This document shows, one piece after another, positions 11,888 to 23,449 of a stretch of DNA of 64,000 nucleotides. The stretch lies in NCBI GenBank assembly GCA_003667245.1, contig RCNN01000152.1, positions 1 to 64,000 of the forward strand. Reading direction: 5' to 3'. The notes beneath the pieces are model-generated. The model was not told where the DNA came from. It saw nothing but the letters and a program-made list of their open reading frames with translations, and did no database searches. The stretch is from Heterostelium multicystogenum. Its lineage: Eukaryota; Evosea; Eumycetozoa; Acytosteliales; Acytosteliaceae. A program made the position numbers and the translations under genes. Position 1 is the stretch's first letter; each line of letters begins with the position of its first letter.

Positions 11888-12546
11888 ATGGATTCAATAA
11901 AAAGCTTGTTGGGAAACAATGATCAACCAAAAGAAGATCCCTCGATGTGGGAGGAGATCAATAACCAATGTTCACTATCGTGGACTCAAAGATTGATTGG
12001 TTTCGGTATTAGTGCAGGTTTAGGTCTATTCTTTTCATTCTTAGTAAGCATCGAGATACAACTACCATGATGGAGTGACAGACGGGCAGACAACAGTGCA
12101 ATAATAATGATATTAACACAAATCGATCAATCATGATTAAACAATATCTAGGCTTTTATGTTTTTGGCATCACCTACATCATTTGCATTTCTATATACAG
12201 TCGGTAACATATGTATGCTTCTAGCAACAGGTTTCATTGTTGGTCCAGTCAAGCAAATCAAGAATATGATGCAACCAACACGTGCTATTTGTGCCATTGT
12301 TTTTTGTTTTGTCGATGATTCTTACACTGGTTGCTGTTTTCTCTGTAAGTATTCATCAGTAGCATTTGCAGTGATCGCTTATCTTTACTAACATGTGAAC
12401 TACTTGTATTTAATAGGGATGGAGTTTTATTTTTAATCATCTTTTAATTATTTTCCAAGTTGTGCATTGCTTTACTATATTTTTTCATACATTCCATACG
12501 AAGAGAATGTCTCAGAGGTATCTGTGGATCTGTCGTATCCGTCTAA
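11888..12546 (+). CDS. SFT2-family vesicle transport membrane protein
   Basis: SFT2 proteins are four-helix Golgi membrane proteins linked to endosome-to-Golgi fusion. The first exon (11888-12043) ends in SWTQRLIGFGISAGLGLFFS, the family's opening block. The second exon (12152-12344) has SPTSFAFLYTVGNICMLLAT followed by GFIVGPVKQIKNM and PTRAI, all diagnostic. It should continue as FFVLSMILTLVAVFS, but one T is missing from a T run near 12303. The third exon from 12417 gives GVLFLIIF, then YFFSYIPY and LRGICGSVVSV with two more frame slips, ending at 12546. Introns 12044-12151 and 12345-12416 have standard ends. Length (about 170 residues) fits the family. Confidence 0.85.
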
Positions 12547-12807
12547 ACAAAAACATCAATAATAATAATAATAATAATAAGAACAACAATAATAAATAAT
12601 AATATAGTAATAGTAATCATAACCATCCGCTTTTATCTTAATGATTACAATAAACAATTGTTTTACTTTAAGTAATATAATATTCATGACGTGATGGATA
12701 CCCCCGATTTGATGAATGTCTATTCATTCATCTAGCAAGTTCTGTGCATCTTCTTTACTATGCATTCTATGCTATACTTTGCTTATGTTTATTGCTTTGT
12801 TGTGTTG
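12547..12807. other. Convergent intergenic gap
   Basis: Shared 3' flank of the SFT2 gene and the mitochondrial TMEM gene. It contains an AAT microsatellite near 12558-12600. Confidence 0.5.
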
Positions 12808-13827
12808 TTATTCTCTTTCTTTAGGTTTCTGCAATTCTTTTTCTAAAGATTGAAGTTCTTCGTCTAGTGTTTTGTTGTCGGCTTCGATTTTCTGGGCAGT
12901 TTCGAGTGAGTTTGCGATGTGTTCGTTGTATTCAGCTTCTTCGCGTGACTTTGTTTTGAAGTCGTACTCCTCACCAGAGAGAATGTACTCGAGCGATTCA
13001 CGTTCTTTAGCATACCGTCACGCTCAAAGAAGAACAATTGATTGGGACTCCAACAAGAGGTATGGAGTACCGTCTGGGTTGAAATTCGATGGCTTGATGT
13101 CTTCGATTGGAATCTTTAAGACACGTGCAGATGGTGCATACTGAACGATATAGATAAAGTTTTCACCTTTCTTATGATAGAGTCTAATGACAAAGTTCGA
13201 CATCATCATCTTACCGATAAAATAGAAAGAGGTACTCCATGCGACCAACATCATTCCAAACATTGTGTATTTAATCTATGCATGATTGAAGCGTGATTAG
13301 TGAGCTGAGAATCAGTATCTTGTACCAAACAGATCTGAAGGCAGCGATCTGCACTACATACATCTGAACCTTTGAGTAAGAATCCAATTGGCACAATCGA
13401 AGTCAAGGCAATTTGACCACCAAACAACAGTTTAAGATTCTTGAAGATAGATTCTCTCTTTGAGTAGAAAACGACTTCATATCCTTTGTCGGTTGAAGTC
13501 TTTGTGTGCAGGCGAGACATCATTGACAATGTATTTAGCAAGGATCTTGTTCTGTCTGTCTCAGGCTTCGCTGTGTTTTCGGTCTTCTCTGTGTTTGGTG
13601 TTGCGGTGCTGGTACGATCGTATATTTTCGCATATTTGATGTCAACCCATAGTTTGTTATTTCTGTTGGTGGCATTCAAACTCGACAATGTGATGGTGTC
13701 GAAGAAGTAATTAATGATCTGCTAATCAACAAAGCACAACTGATCTACCAGCGCTGCTTCTAAGTACTATATTTGAGCATCTCGAAACCAACTGATTGGT
13801 CTGATAGATAGATCTATTCACCAACAT
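12808..13827 (-). CDS. Probable mitochondrial membrane protein, TMEM186/TMEM223/TMEM70-like
   Basis: The ATG at 13825-13827 opens a basic, acid-free leader (MLVNRSIYQTNQLVSRCSN) that looks like a mitochondrial presequence. After a break near 13730, the frame gives a hydrophilic segment. YEVVFYSKRESIFKNLKLLF is followed by a hydrophobic helix (GGQIALTSIVPIGFLL). A second hydrophobic stretch is GMMLVAWSTSFYFIGKMMM, followed by NFVIRLYHKKGENFIYIVQY, a strand pattern typical of the TMEM70/186/223 superfamily. A charged C-terminal coiled coil (EEYDFKTKSREEAEYNEH) ends at the TAA at 12808-12810. An intron seems to lie near 13265-13320, and another frame change lies near 13015. Family placement rests on topology and general pattern only. 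Confidence 0.5.
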
Positions 13828-13935
13828 ATCTGCACGTAATACTAATATAACAATGGTTTGGTTGAAAAATCTGACTCTGAATTTGGACTGAAGTTTTGGA
13901 CAAAAAACGACCAAATCAGGAATGACTCTGTGTGA

Positions 13936-14898
13936 TCAATTAGAAAAACTAATTATTTGTTGGTTAACAATAAATAAAAGGTAATGATAATTTATTTTTA
14001 ATCCATCTTGTTTGAATTTGCATTCAGAATTTGGAGTTACACATTGTTGTGATAGGATATCACCTATCTCCATGATTTTTCTGAATTCATTGACTGTGAC
14101 ATTGAATGGACCCATTGGACGACCATCATCTAGACTTTGAGTGGCTGAAATCAAGTATCTGTCAGACCAACCACATGAGCTGCTTCCAAAGAGATCAAGG
14201 CAAGTTTGTGGGGAAGCATCAATAACTGGCATATTGGCATTTTGTTCAACATAACTTTAAATTGGATTATTAATATTTGTTCTATAGATTTTAACTCAAT
14301 CATTATATACATACATATTGGGTCCAGCATCGATGGTAACAACCTTAACACACTTTCCATAATACTGGTCACCATCAACGTAAGAAAGCTCAGAAGATCC
14401 ACTACCTGAGCCAGAGCTTGAGCCTGAGCTTGAACCTGATCCTGATCCCGAACCTGAACCTGAGCTTGAACCTGAACCTGAACCTGAACCTGAGCTTGAA
14501 CCTGAACCTGATCCGGAACCTGAGCCTGAGCCTGAGCTTGAACCTGATGTACTACCCGAGCTAGAACTTGAACCTGAAGTTGAGGCAGATCCTGATGAAC
14601 CTCCACCTGCAACACAAATAGTCAAATATGCTCCGCAACCGAATCTAGTGAAAAAGGAATTAGGATAATACATTAATTTTAAATTTAATACAACTTACCT
14701 TTGAGAGTCAGCACTGAAATAGGTTGTAGAAGAGCAAGATGGGCCACATGCAGTTTGTTCATCACAAAAACTGGTAAGATAATATTGGTTGTTAGATGGA
14801 ATTGAACAACACATATCACCATAGCATGGCTTGGAGCAGCTGTAGTCAGCAGTGACAATGGCAATAGAAAGTAATATTAACAAGGATATTTTAAACAT
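13936..14898 (-). CDS. Secreted cysteine-rich protein with Ser-Gly repeat, possible double-psi beta-barrel
   Basis: The start at 14898 gives a clear signal peptide ([17 protein letters not shown]) before a Cys-rich segment ([16 protein letters not shown]...[15 protein letters not shown]). The exon 14699-14898 splices to 14644, giving [12 protein letters not shown] Ser/Gly block of about 70 residues follows, made of SG, SSG and GSG units. The C-terminal exon, spliced through an intron at about 14251-14314, reads [15 protein letters not shown], then [20 protein letters not shown] and a GPFNVTV strand. The order Cys-rich, GKCVKV, DAGP and IDAS suggests a double-psi beta-barrel as in expansin/RlpA-like proteins. 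That is inference, and an expansin-like or matrix role is only a possibility. No frame breaks are seen. Confidence 0.6.
14388..14598 (-). repeat. Coding Ser-Gly tandem repeat
   Basis: Imperfect hexanucleotide units, on the plus strand GAACCT and GAGCCT with GAGCTT variants, encode alternating Ser and Gly in the secreted protein. Such tracts change length by slippage, so copy number may vary between strains. Confidence 0.85.
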
Positions 14899-16284
14899 TT
14901 TGGTAAATATGTATTTATTTAAGTACAACTTAATTCTGAATAAATATGATGAGGATTAGGATTCTCGGTTTCCATTTTATACTAAAAGTTAAGATTGACC
15001 AGAGTTTGAAAATAATTATATTCCCTAAATATTAAATTATAGTTTTATATAAAAATCTAGACTTTTTTATTTTAATACCGATTTTTTTAGATGATAAATT
15101 CTTTTTTGTACTTCTTAGGGGAAATCGGCACCCGTAATCAGATTTCATTTTTTTATCTTATAACCAAAGACATCTTAAACCATAAAAAATCTACTTTCGG
15201 AATGATTGATTTAGTTTGAAAAACAACATTTTGGATTGATGTGCTTCCCAGTAAGATGGATTGTAACCTGTTGTCCCGTCAAATAAACCTTGATACAACA
15301 ACATGTTTTCTCATAAACATATGTTCACATTGCATGAAAAGGGATCACTATTTCTTGAACTTTTCTTTTACTTTTCTTGTTTAAAGTCTAGAATAACTAT
15401 AATCTTTATTTATTTGTATTTAATTATAATCCTTATATTTATTATTTCAGTCTTTCCAATGAGATTAGAGAAAGGTTAAAATGACTTTTGTTAAAAATAA
15501 TATAATTACTACATTAAACTTAATTTATATCTTATTTTTGGGAGATTAGTTCATTGTGATGTTTGAAAACTAACTTTTCACCAAAATATCTTTTATCATT
15601 TAATATTGGTGAGTGTGATGACTCTTGATTAACACATCAAAGATTCATAATAAAATTACCTTTTTATTTGTGAACTATGAATAAAGTAGTTGATTTTAAA
15701 CCCACATTTGTTTTATCATATTTAATAAAATAAGTGGTTAACTACTATTGTTGTGTTACTTTATTGTGAGTTTGGCAATGCCATCAAATATTGCTCACAC
15801 ACACGTGAAGTAATTCAATTTCACAGTCAATTTCAAATTCCTCACACAAATGTTGTTGTAGGTGTTTACTCAAAGTTGTTGATATTATTAAGTTATCATT
15901 TAAACTTGGCGTAATGTTTTTGTTTTGGTTGTGTTGTTTGTTGATTTTATTTATTTAAATTATTTAAATGGGATTTATTCAATTAAATTGGTAACAAGCT
16001 ACCACAATATTGACACTGCCAGTCTATCTAACTATGAATGAAGAAGAGCTACCATATCATACCATACCAGTACTGTAGTTTCAGCAGTGGAGGTTGGTTA
16101 AACAATTAACTTTTAGATTTATAAACTTGTTTTTTTTATTATTATGTATTAGTTATTCTTTGTACAAACTTGTATTCATTGATAGTTCTGTCTATCTAAC
16201 TAACTAACTAACTAACCATCTGCTTGTCTGTCTTCTGTGTACTATAGTTCTTTAGAAACTATAACTTATAATTATATCAAAAAA
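14899..16284. other. Divergent intergenic region of 1.4 kb
   Basis: It lies between the starts of the secreted protein (minus) and the methyltransferase (plus), so it contains both promoters. Mostly A/T-rich. A less AT-rich patch occurs near 15240-15350. A 14-codon ORF (MNEEELPYHTIPVL) at about 16034 and a TAAC tetranucleotide repeat at about 16198-16217 are the only other features noted. Confidence 0.5.
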
Positions 16285-17188
16285 ATGAGAGATATTGAGT
16301 ATCAACTTTTAAATGATATAAACAATGGGTAATTATTGTTATTAAATTCAACTTAAAGGGTTGATATTAATGTATTTTTTGTTTATGCTCTTGGTTTAGG
16401 TTTAACTTTAAAACCATTAGATTCCATGATTTGGATATAAAACTTAAGAATAGTAGTAATGGTCAGTTTGATCAGGTTCTAGAGGAAAGTAGCCACCTTT
16501 CAAGTCTTGAAGAGCAGAACGATCCATCCAGTTCTAATATTGTCATGGGACAATTCTTGAAAGACAATATAATAAGTGGCCAGACTATCTTGGAGCTTGG
16601 TTCAGGTAGTGGAATCTGTGGACTCTATGCTGCCAAACTTGGAGCCAATGTTATTTTGACAGAAAATGAATATGAAAGAATTCACTTGCTCAATGAGAAT
16701 ATCAAACTTAATGAATGTACACTCTCTAGTGTTGCTATTGCAATATCTCCAGTGAGGGATTGCATACCATACCCAGTTTTATCAATATCATTAGCAGACC
16801 ATTTGACATTATTATGGCCTCTGATTTAATGTATGTTGCTATAATTGTCAAAACTCATTGCAATCGAAATACTAACTCTATTACCAGACAACCATTTAGT
16901 ATTGAAAGCATTTTACAAACGTTCTCATTCGTATCTGCAATTCTGAAATCACAATATCATGCTAATACCGCCAGTAGCTCCTATTTTCCTTATGAGCTAC
17001 AACGGAGAGACCACACCAGCGAATCAACTATAAGTAAAACCATTGAAATAGCAGACAAGTTCGGCTTGAAATCAGAGAAAATCAAACACCAACTCAAACA
17101 ACCCAACATCTTTTGGTCAACTATGGAAGGTTTGAACCAAAGATCTATGTATAAATCACTCCAATCCACCATATTATACCATTCTTAG
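16285..17188 (+). CDS. METTL21-like protein methyltransferase (Methyltransf_16)
   Basis: A SAM-dependent methyltransferase of the lysine-methyltransferase group. The first exon (16285-16328) joins 16400 through a 71-base intron and restores the frame NGFNFKTIRFHDLDIKL. Motif I is ILELGSGSGICGLYAAKLGA, followed by VILTENE with the acidic residue that binds the SAM ribose. The family's later motif appears as PFDIIMASDLMYV (usual form D.ILASDVVY). The C-terminal part contains YELQRRDH and ends at 17188. One frame change falls between 16740 and 16800. Its substrate is unknown. A small-molecule methyltransferase is less likely given the ASDLMYV motif. Confidence 0.75.
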
Positions 17189-17374
17189 ACTGTAAATATT
17201 ACCATATCACTAATATTGTTGGATATATAAATCATCATCAAATTACACCATTGCCTAAATTATCATTGATCAATGCTTCTATTATATATCTAAGAACCTA
17301 ATATACATATATATATGCTATCTGTTTGTATTCGCTGTGTTTTCTTCTTATATTTGTTTTATTGATAGTTTTGA

Positions 17375-18081
17375 TTATTGTGATATAACCAATTCATCAA
17401 CAGACCAATCTTCGTATGCACCATTTGGTAAAAATCTAAAATGAGTAAATGAATTCAATTGAGTTTGTTAGTTGAGTGTTGTTTGAACATAGGCTATGTG
17501 GTATGTGGTAGGTAGTCATAGCTCATACCTTCTAATAATCAAAGGTATCTTTTTCGCTCTTAATTCTTTCCCATGCAATCTGTAATGGGTCTGTTTCTCC
17601 TTCTAATTCAACCATGATTGGAGCATTCATACTGATTTGAAGTGCTCTAGAACCTAAAAGTCTTGCTCTTTCGTATTTAGTCATATATCTTGTTGTCCTT
17701 TCTTAAGTGTGGTGGTAACTCTTCCAGATTCACCTGAAATCTGCAGCATTTTGGATCAACTATATCTGTATATTGTGTTTCTGTTGTTTCTTCAAACATA
17801 TTCTTCGAATTCTTCTTCTTCCTGGCTCGTCATCTCCACCAATCATATCTATATTATTACCAAAATAGTATCGTAAAGTTAGCAACTTGTCCAGACATCA
17901 ACAACATCTACTTAGTTAATGAATCTCGTTATCAATCAGGAATTTAGCTATGATACTAAATCATTTAGTACCTAACTAAACTACAATCAATCAATATATC
18001 TATCTTTCAATATATTCATCGGATTTAAAACGAGATTCATAACTCTAATACTCACCCTCCATCATGATCATAATCAGCCAT
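17375..18081 (-). CDS. rpb6: RNA polymerase subunit Rpb6 (shared by Pol I, II, III)
   Basis: This is the omega-like subunit common to the three nuclear RNA polymerases. The first exon begins MADYDHDGG (ATG at 18079-18081). An acidic N-terminal region follows (DIVDPK and many Glu). The conserved core reads [20 protein letters not shown] then [22 protein letters not shown]. It continues [13 protein letters not shown], and the last exon adds [19 protein letters not shown], matching the invariant DGSYEDWxVDEL end. An intron separates the final arginine from that exon (about 17436-17527). Frame changes lie near 17575, 17700 and 17820. A subunit this essential is unlikely to be a pseudogene, which supports sequence errors. 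Confidence 0.88.
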
Positions 18082-18555
18082 TTTGGCTTTATTAGTATTA
18101 TATTAATATATGAATGCTGTAAAGTTTAAATCTTAAATTTAGATCTAAATTTATTGGTGATGATATAATAAATCTAATTGTGTTTGATTGATAAAACTAA
18201 ACATGAACTATGTTATTAATCGGCTTGTTGTATTGTATAAAATTGTTCAGTTAATTATTAATTTAAAATTCAAAAAAATCGAATCAAAAAAAAACACAAA
18301 ACTAAAAGTATTTTTGGTGAAATCAAAAAAACAAATGTTTTTTCAAGAAATCAATCATATCTCAGACAATGCTGGCAGCGTATCAATAGCTAGTACCAGA
18401 GTCCTCTGCAGGCAAATTAATTTTCATACAAAATTAGTAATTTTGTACTTCCCTCACACATCAACACCGCGTTTCTTTAAATCATTCAAATTTACAATAT
18501 TGATATAAATTAATTCAAAAGTAAAGGAAAGGAAGGAGGCAATCAACCAAATCAA

Positions 18556-18579
18556 ATCAATCAATCAATCAATCAATCA
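18556..18579 (+). repeat. AATC tetranucleotide repeat
   Basis: About six tandem AATC units in the Rpb6/KH intergenic region; a simple microsatellite. Confidence 0.8.
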
Positions 18580-19494
18580 CCAAACACAACACAAAATAAA
18601 TCATCAACCACAAAACCAAAAATATACACATAATCTAAATATCAATATTAGATTCCGAATAAATAATATATATTTATTAATTGTAGTTATCACATAGTCA
18701 AAAGTTAAACCTATTATTCATTTTTTAAATTCTATCTGTCTTGATCAAGCCCTTATTGCATTACCAAGTTCTTCACATAGGTTTGTATGTAGACATATCT
18801 CATTAATTTCAAATCAAAATAACAACACACACAATCAAAATGTTTTTGGTTATCTCTGATATCATTTACAGCAGTAACATCATTTTTCATTGGAATTAAT
18901 ATATAGCACCCCATCAGCAAAAGTCAATATGTAATACTGCTTGCTTCTTTATTATATTTTTTAAAAACAGCACATCATAACAACAAAACAGCAATCTCAA
19001 TCCTGTACAAAGGAACTGATCAATCTCTGTGACTTTGTTCATCTCAGGCTGAGTTACCAAATCCACCCCCACACCAACACCACCATACACACCAAAAATA
19101 AATATATCTACAGTCAATCTTCAAACAAAGTCAAACAAACAAACAAACAACAAGTGAATACTACAACTACAACAACTAAAACAACAACAACAACTAAAAC
19201 AATGGCGTATCAAGGATATGCATGCATATAATTGTTTTAATTCATTTTGATCAAATTTAAAATTGATGATATAATAGTAGTAGTGTGATTATTCTCAATG
19301 TAATTTACTTAATTTGCTTGACTGTAGTAATTCTCTATAGTTTTATACATTGCTTGTTGTTAATTTGATTTAAAATTACAAGCAAATCATCAATCTACCC
19401 AACCCATTATATATAAAATCACAACAACAACAAACAAAGATATACATTACAGAATAAAAGGAACAAGACTAGACACTTTCATTGACCTACACAC

Positions 19495-19553
19495 CTCCCT
19501 TTCTCTCTCTCTCTCTCTTTCTCTCTCTTTGTCTCTTCCTTTCATTTGTATGT
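19495..19553 (+). repeat. CT dinucleotide tract
   Basis: An almost pure pyrimidine run (CTCTCT with a few TTT and GT interruptions) about 290 bases upstream of the ankyrin-KH start. It could be a promoter or leader element; it may also act as a polypyrimidine tract. Confidence 0.85.
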
Positions 19554-19843
19554 TATTTCTATTTACTTAATTTTAGCAACTTTTAATATTAAATATTTAA
19601 TTAATAATTTCCAATTCCAACTACATTAATATAACTTATACTAACATCCAAACATAATTAACCTTATCTATAGCAATATTATATATAATTAATACCAGCT
19701 TTATAATCCTTAATTATTTATTATTATTCAATAATTTCCTTCACAGACCTGGAATTATCCATCAATTCCGAATTTCAATCTAAATACTATCAACAACACT
19801 TTATTATTACTATTTATATTCAAATTATTATAAAATATAGAAA

Positions 19844-20968
19844 ATGAATTCAATCGATGATGTATTGGTTGATGATGAATCATCTACTACAACCACAACC
19901 ACAAACAATGTTGCTGACCAGAAGGACACTCTCAACGGAGCAATGCTAAAGTTTGCTGCCGAGGCTGACCAGCTCGATGAGGTAAAGCGTTTGATTGAAG
20001 TCGTTAAAGTTTCACCCAACCAAAAGGATTCGTTTGGTGATTTGCCATTGCATGGTGCCATTGTTAAAAAAGAGAGTTAGTAAGTGTTTGCATTCAGTGC
20101 TCGCCAAATAACAAATAGATTCTTACCAATCTTCCACCCCTACTGTGTATATTTTGGAAAAAACCAAATTTAGAGATTGTCAAATATTTATTGGAGAAAG
20201 GTGCCGATCCAAATGCAACCAATCAAGTTGGATCGACCAGTTTACACAAGTTGGTAACGATCGACACATTGAAGGACCAGTTTTCGATCATTGAGTTGTT
20301 GATGAAGGCCGGTGCTGACCCAACTATCAAGAACATGGCCGGACTATTGCCAGAGCAGTTGGTCGCATTCTCAAAGATAAAAGAGGTTCTACAGGGTGAC
20401 CAGGCCGTTACTGTCAAGCTCACTGTACCAAAGTCCGACCACGGAAAAATCATTGGTCGTGACGGTAAGAAACTCAACGAGTTGCGTGAGCTCACCAACA
20501 CAGTCATCACCGTGCCAGATCTCAAGGAGAAGGAAAATAAGGTCATCACAATCAAGGGTAGATCGGACGATGTAGAAAATGCTCGTCAGAGAATCCTTGA
20601 CATGATCAAGCCAGAGGAGTTCTTTGGTGACATCATGACACTCCACAACATCCCAAAAGAAAGTCACCGTCTCTTGATTGGTGCCGGTGGATCCACCATC
20701 AAGCGTTTTGCGTGAGGAGTACAATGTCAACATCACTATCCACCACCCAACAGCCAAACCAAAGAAATTGTGATTCGTGGTCAACTCGAAGACATTGAGA
20801 ATGCAATGAAAGAAATTAATAAGATCATCAAATCTGTAAAAAATAAACAAACAACAACAAAACAACAATAACAGCAATAATAATAATAATAATAACAACC
20901 ATTCTAGAGCAAACAATAAACAACAACAAACAAGCCAAGGCCAGCAGCACGAACTGAAGCATAAGTTG
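19844..20968 (+). CDS. Ankyrin-repeat protein with two KH RNA-binding domains
   Basis: After a Thr-rich start, ankyrin repeats are visible: LKFAAEADQLDEVKRLIEVV, GDLPLHGAIV, EIVKYLLEKGADPNATN, GSTSLHKLV and IIELLMKAGADPTIKN. Two KH domains follow. The first contains KIIGRDGKKLNELRE (GxxG = GRDG). The second contains LLIGAGGSTIK...LREEYN with GAGG, then IVIRGQLEDIENAMKEI. An intron runs from 20080 to about 20173. Frame changes are needed at that junction, at about 20707 (an extra base in IKRFA/LREEYN) and at about 20765. The end is uncertain. One frame stops near 20870 after a Gln/Thr tract; the next gives an Asn-rich, basic tail ending HELKHKL at 20968. An RNA-binding adaptor role is inferred from domains. 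Confidence 0.8.
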
Positions 20969-21658
20969 TAAAACTTATAAAAATCAACTTTTAATTATGA
21001 CCAATAAACAATAATACTAATAACAATCATATGTTATTTGAAATATATATTAATATTGACATGTTATCTATTCAATTTACAAATTATAAAAATGCAAGGA
21101 TTAATTGTACATTACAAATATATCTGTACAATGGGGATTGTATTTTTTGTGCATTCTGAAAGTCAGAGATGTAAGAATCCCTCTCCCAAAAAAACAAGAT
21201 AGTCATAAAAAGATTCAACTGAAATTTCTGTGGTTGGTTTTTTCTCCAAACAGTAATATTATTCTAACTTAGGTTTGTTTGTCATTAGGCATTAGACATC
21301 TTCAACCAACATAGCTTTTTATCTAAATATATACATCATATGTATTTTCATTTATTTGGAAAAATCTAGCATTATTTACTCACTTTGACATAAAATCTTA
21401 ATAGATGTTAAAAAATATATTTAGTTAAAATAAATTAGTCCACACAATTTGATATATAGAATAGTGTAGTTAGTAGTTAGTATTTAGATTGCATTAGCTT
21501 GTTGTTAGGTTAGTTGTAGGGTTTGGTTTTATTTGGTTTGGTTTTGCACTTATCCACCCAAAACCATCCACTTTTCAATTCAACTCCAGGTTAAATTAAG
21601 TTATTGGCTGCGAGTTTGGAGAAGTTGTTATTGTTATTGGCATCGATAATTGTTAATA
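20969..21658. other. Intergenic region
   Basis: Between two plus-strand genes. It contains AATAAA-like poly(A) sites near 21003 and repeated TTTGGTTTTATTTGGTTTGGTTTT sequence near 21520-21545. No gene is seen. Confidence 0.5.
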
Positions 21659-23408
21659 ATGGATGATACTGATTCAACTACGATTGAGCACGAGGATAGC
21701 ACGATTGCAGATGAAAAGAAACCACTGTTGGTTTCGCTGATGAAATCATCGAATGGACTACCAAAAATAAATAGTTTCGAGAATAATAGTATATCGGCTG
21801 GTGGCGAACACAGCAGCTACAACAGCAGCAGCAGTAGTATAGGTCATAGCTCACTGCAGCAGAAGCAGCAGCAGCTCCAGCACAATTACAGCAGAAAGCA
21901 TCAGTCCCAGCATTCTTGCTGGCGGAAATGAATATCACTCGCGAATCAACACAATCAGAACTGATGTCAAGTCATTCAACAGCAATGGCAACGACGACGA
22001 CTTTTGACTCAAACAGCTACAGTGCTATCAACAGAAATGACACTGAGCACGACCACGACGATGACGACGACGATCTAGGCAGCAGCTCAAGTAATAACAA
22101 CAACAATCAAATACATAACAATATCCAATTAAACAGCAGCAGTAGCAACAGCAACAACAACAATAATAATTACAATAGAAATTTAATTAGTTCTTATCAA
22201 TCGAATAGCAGCAGCACAAGCGGCGGAGGTGGACATATTATCATTGTTACAGATACAGATAGTAGTAGTAATAGATATAATAGAAACCCTAGTAATAACA
22301 GCAACATGTATAACAGTAATTTGATTAGCAGCTACAACAGTGACTACAATTATAATTTCGCAAACTACGAAGCGAAGCCACCTGAAAAGATATCGTTGCA
22401 TTCACTTTTCATCGTGCAATGGTCGTTGTCATTATGGTAGTCATCTACCTCATGCTAATCACGACATTCTTTATTGAGTATCGTTTCATCGACCAGTCGA
22501 GTGTTGCATACTATGCCTATTTGGTCACTCGGCCACTGCCCATGATTCCACTGCTGCTGATCATCCCTCTCTATGGTATAAACGATGCAAAGACCACTAA
22601 ATACTCATTGTTCATCGCTTTGGGACTGGTTTGCAATATTGTTTCAGACTCTATTTTCTCGGCGGATGTTAGTGTCACATCGAGCAGACAGCCTACATCT
22701 CCGCCACCCGATACTCCTGGCTCACTAGCTATGGAGAGGTGCTTTATTACGTATCGTTTGCATTCACATTGCTCTCTCGTTTGTGCTACACTATTGCATT
22801 TATCGTGGGTATCGGTAAGAACATCAAGATTCGATTGTTCCATGCAATTCCATTCTATGCATACAGCGCCACTCTCGTCCTAATGGTCATTTTCTCCAAG
22901 CAAATTGCACCCGTTTCTGATTCCACCTCGTACCCCCTATCTGAGGGATGCAGAGCCGATCTTGCACAGCTCATCAGAAAATGTAAATGGTCAAGACACA
23001 TCATCATACATCGAAACATCGTCCTCAACCTATCCGAATGAGTTGGATGCAACTCATTTCTCTTTGATCATTATATATGCTGTTATTGAGGCAACGGCAT
23101 TATGGAGGGCACTGGCACTTACCAGCAGTTTCCCAGGAACAAACCCAACGCGTTTGCTCCTGTGGCTAAGTGTGCTAGGGGCAACCATTTTCGCAATAAC
23201 CGACACTCTCATTGTAATTAGCAATTTCTACTATCCTCTCACTGGTATATTCTACTATAGCAACGGAGGATATTGGCTTGGACACAGCTTGATTGTATTC
23301 TCAATACCCAGACGTATGGATCTAAGGGATTATCTCTATAAATATTTTAGCCAGTTCAGAGATCCAAAAGATAATTTAATACCTGGAAGTAAGAGATATG
23401 TAATTTAA
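21659..23408 (+). CDS. YhhN/TMEM86 family membrane protein (lysoplasmalogenase-like)
   Basis: The family includes lysoplasmalogenases, multi-pass ER enzymes that hydrolyse lysoplasmalogen. The start at 21659 opens a long low-complexity cytosolic tail rich in Ser, Asn and Gln (up to about 22380). The membrane part follows in pieces: MVVIYLMLITTFFIEYRFID, RPLPMIPLLLIIPLYG and LFIALGLVCNIVSDSIF (the family's ALxxSxxGDxxL helix, here with SD). Further helices are FTLLSRLCYTIAFIVG, IPFYAYSATLVLMVIFSK, FSLIIIYAVIEATALWRAL and the last block LLLWLSVLGATIFAITDTLI with YWLGHSLIVFSI. Frame changes occur near 21925, 22425, 22680-22730 and 22920. Stop at 23406-23408, only 41 bases from the convergent pseudouridine synthase stop. 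Confidence 0.75.
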
Positions 23409-23449
23409 TAAGATCGAACATAAACAATACAGTCGAACTACAATAACTA

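Larger units (their letters stand above)
18082..19843. other. Divergent intergenic region of 1.8 kb
   Basis: It separates Rpb6 (minus) from the ankyrin-KH gene (plus) and should contain both promoters and a long KH-gene leader. Visible are an AATC tandem repeat (18556-18579), a CT tract (19495-19553), CAA-rich leader-like sequence from 19130 on, and a tiny ORF starting with ATGGCG at 19202. A less AT-rich patch at 18360-18420 is unexplained. No protein gene is supported. Confidence 0.5.

Noticed and set aside
18188..18508. Plus-strand ORF of 106 codons upstream of the ankyrin-KH gene
   Set aside because: Composition is that of translated AT-rich DNA (Lys/Ile/Asn/Phe) with no domain, no intron context and position inside a divergent promoter.
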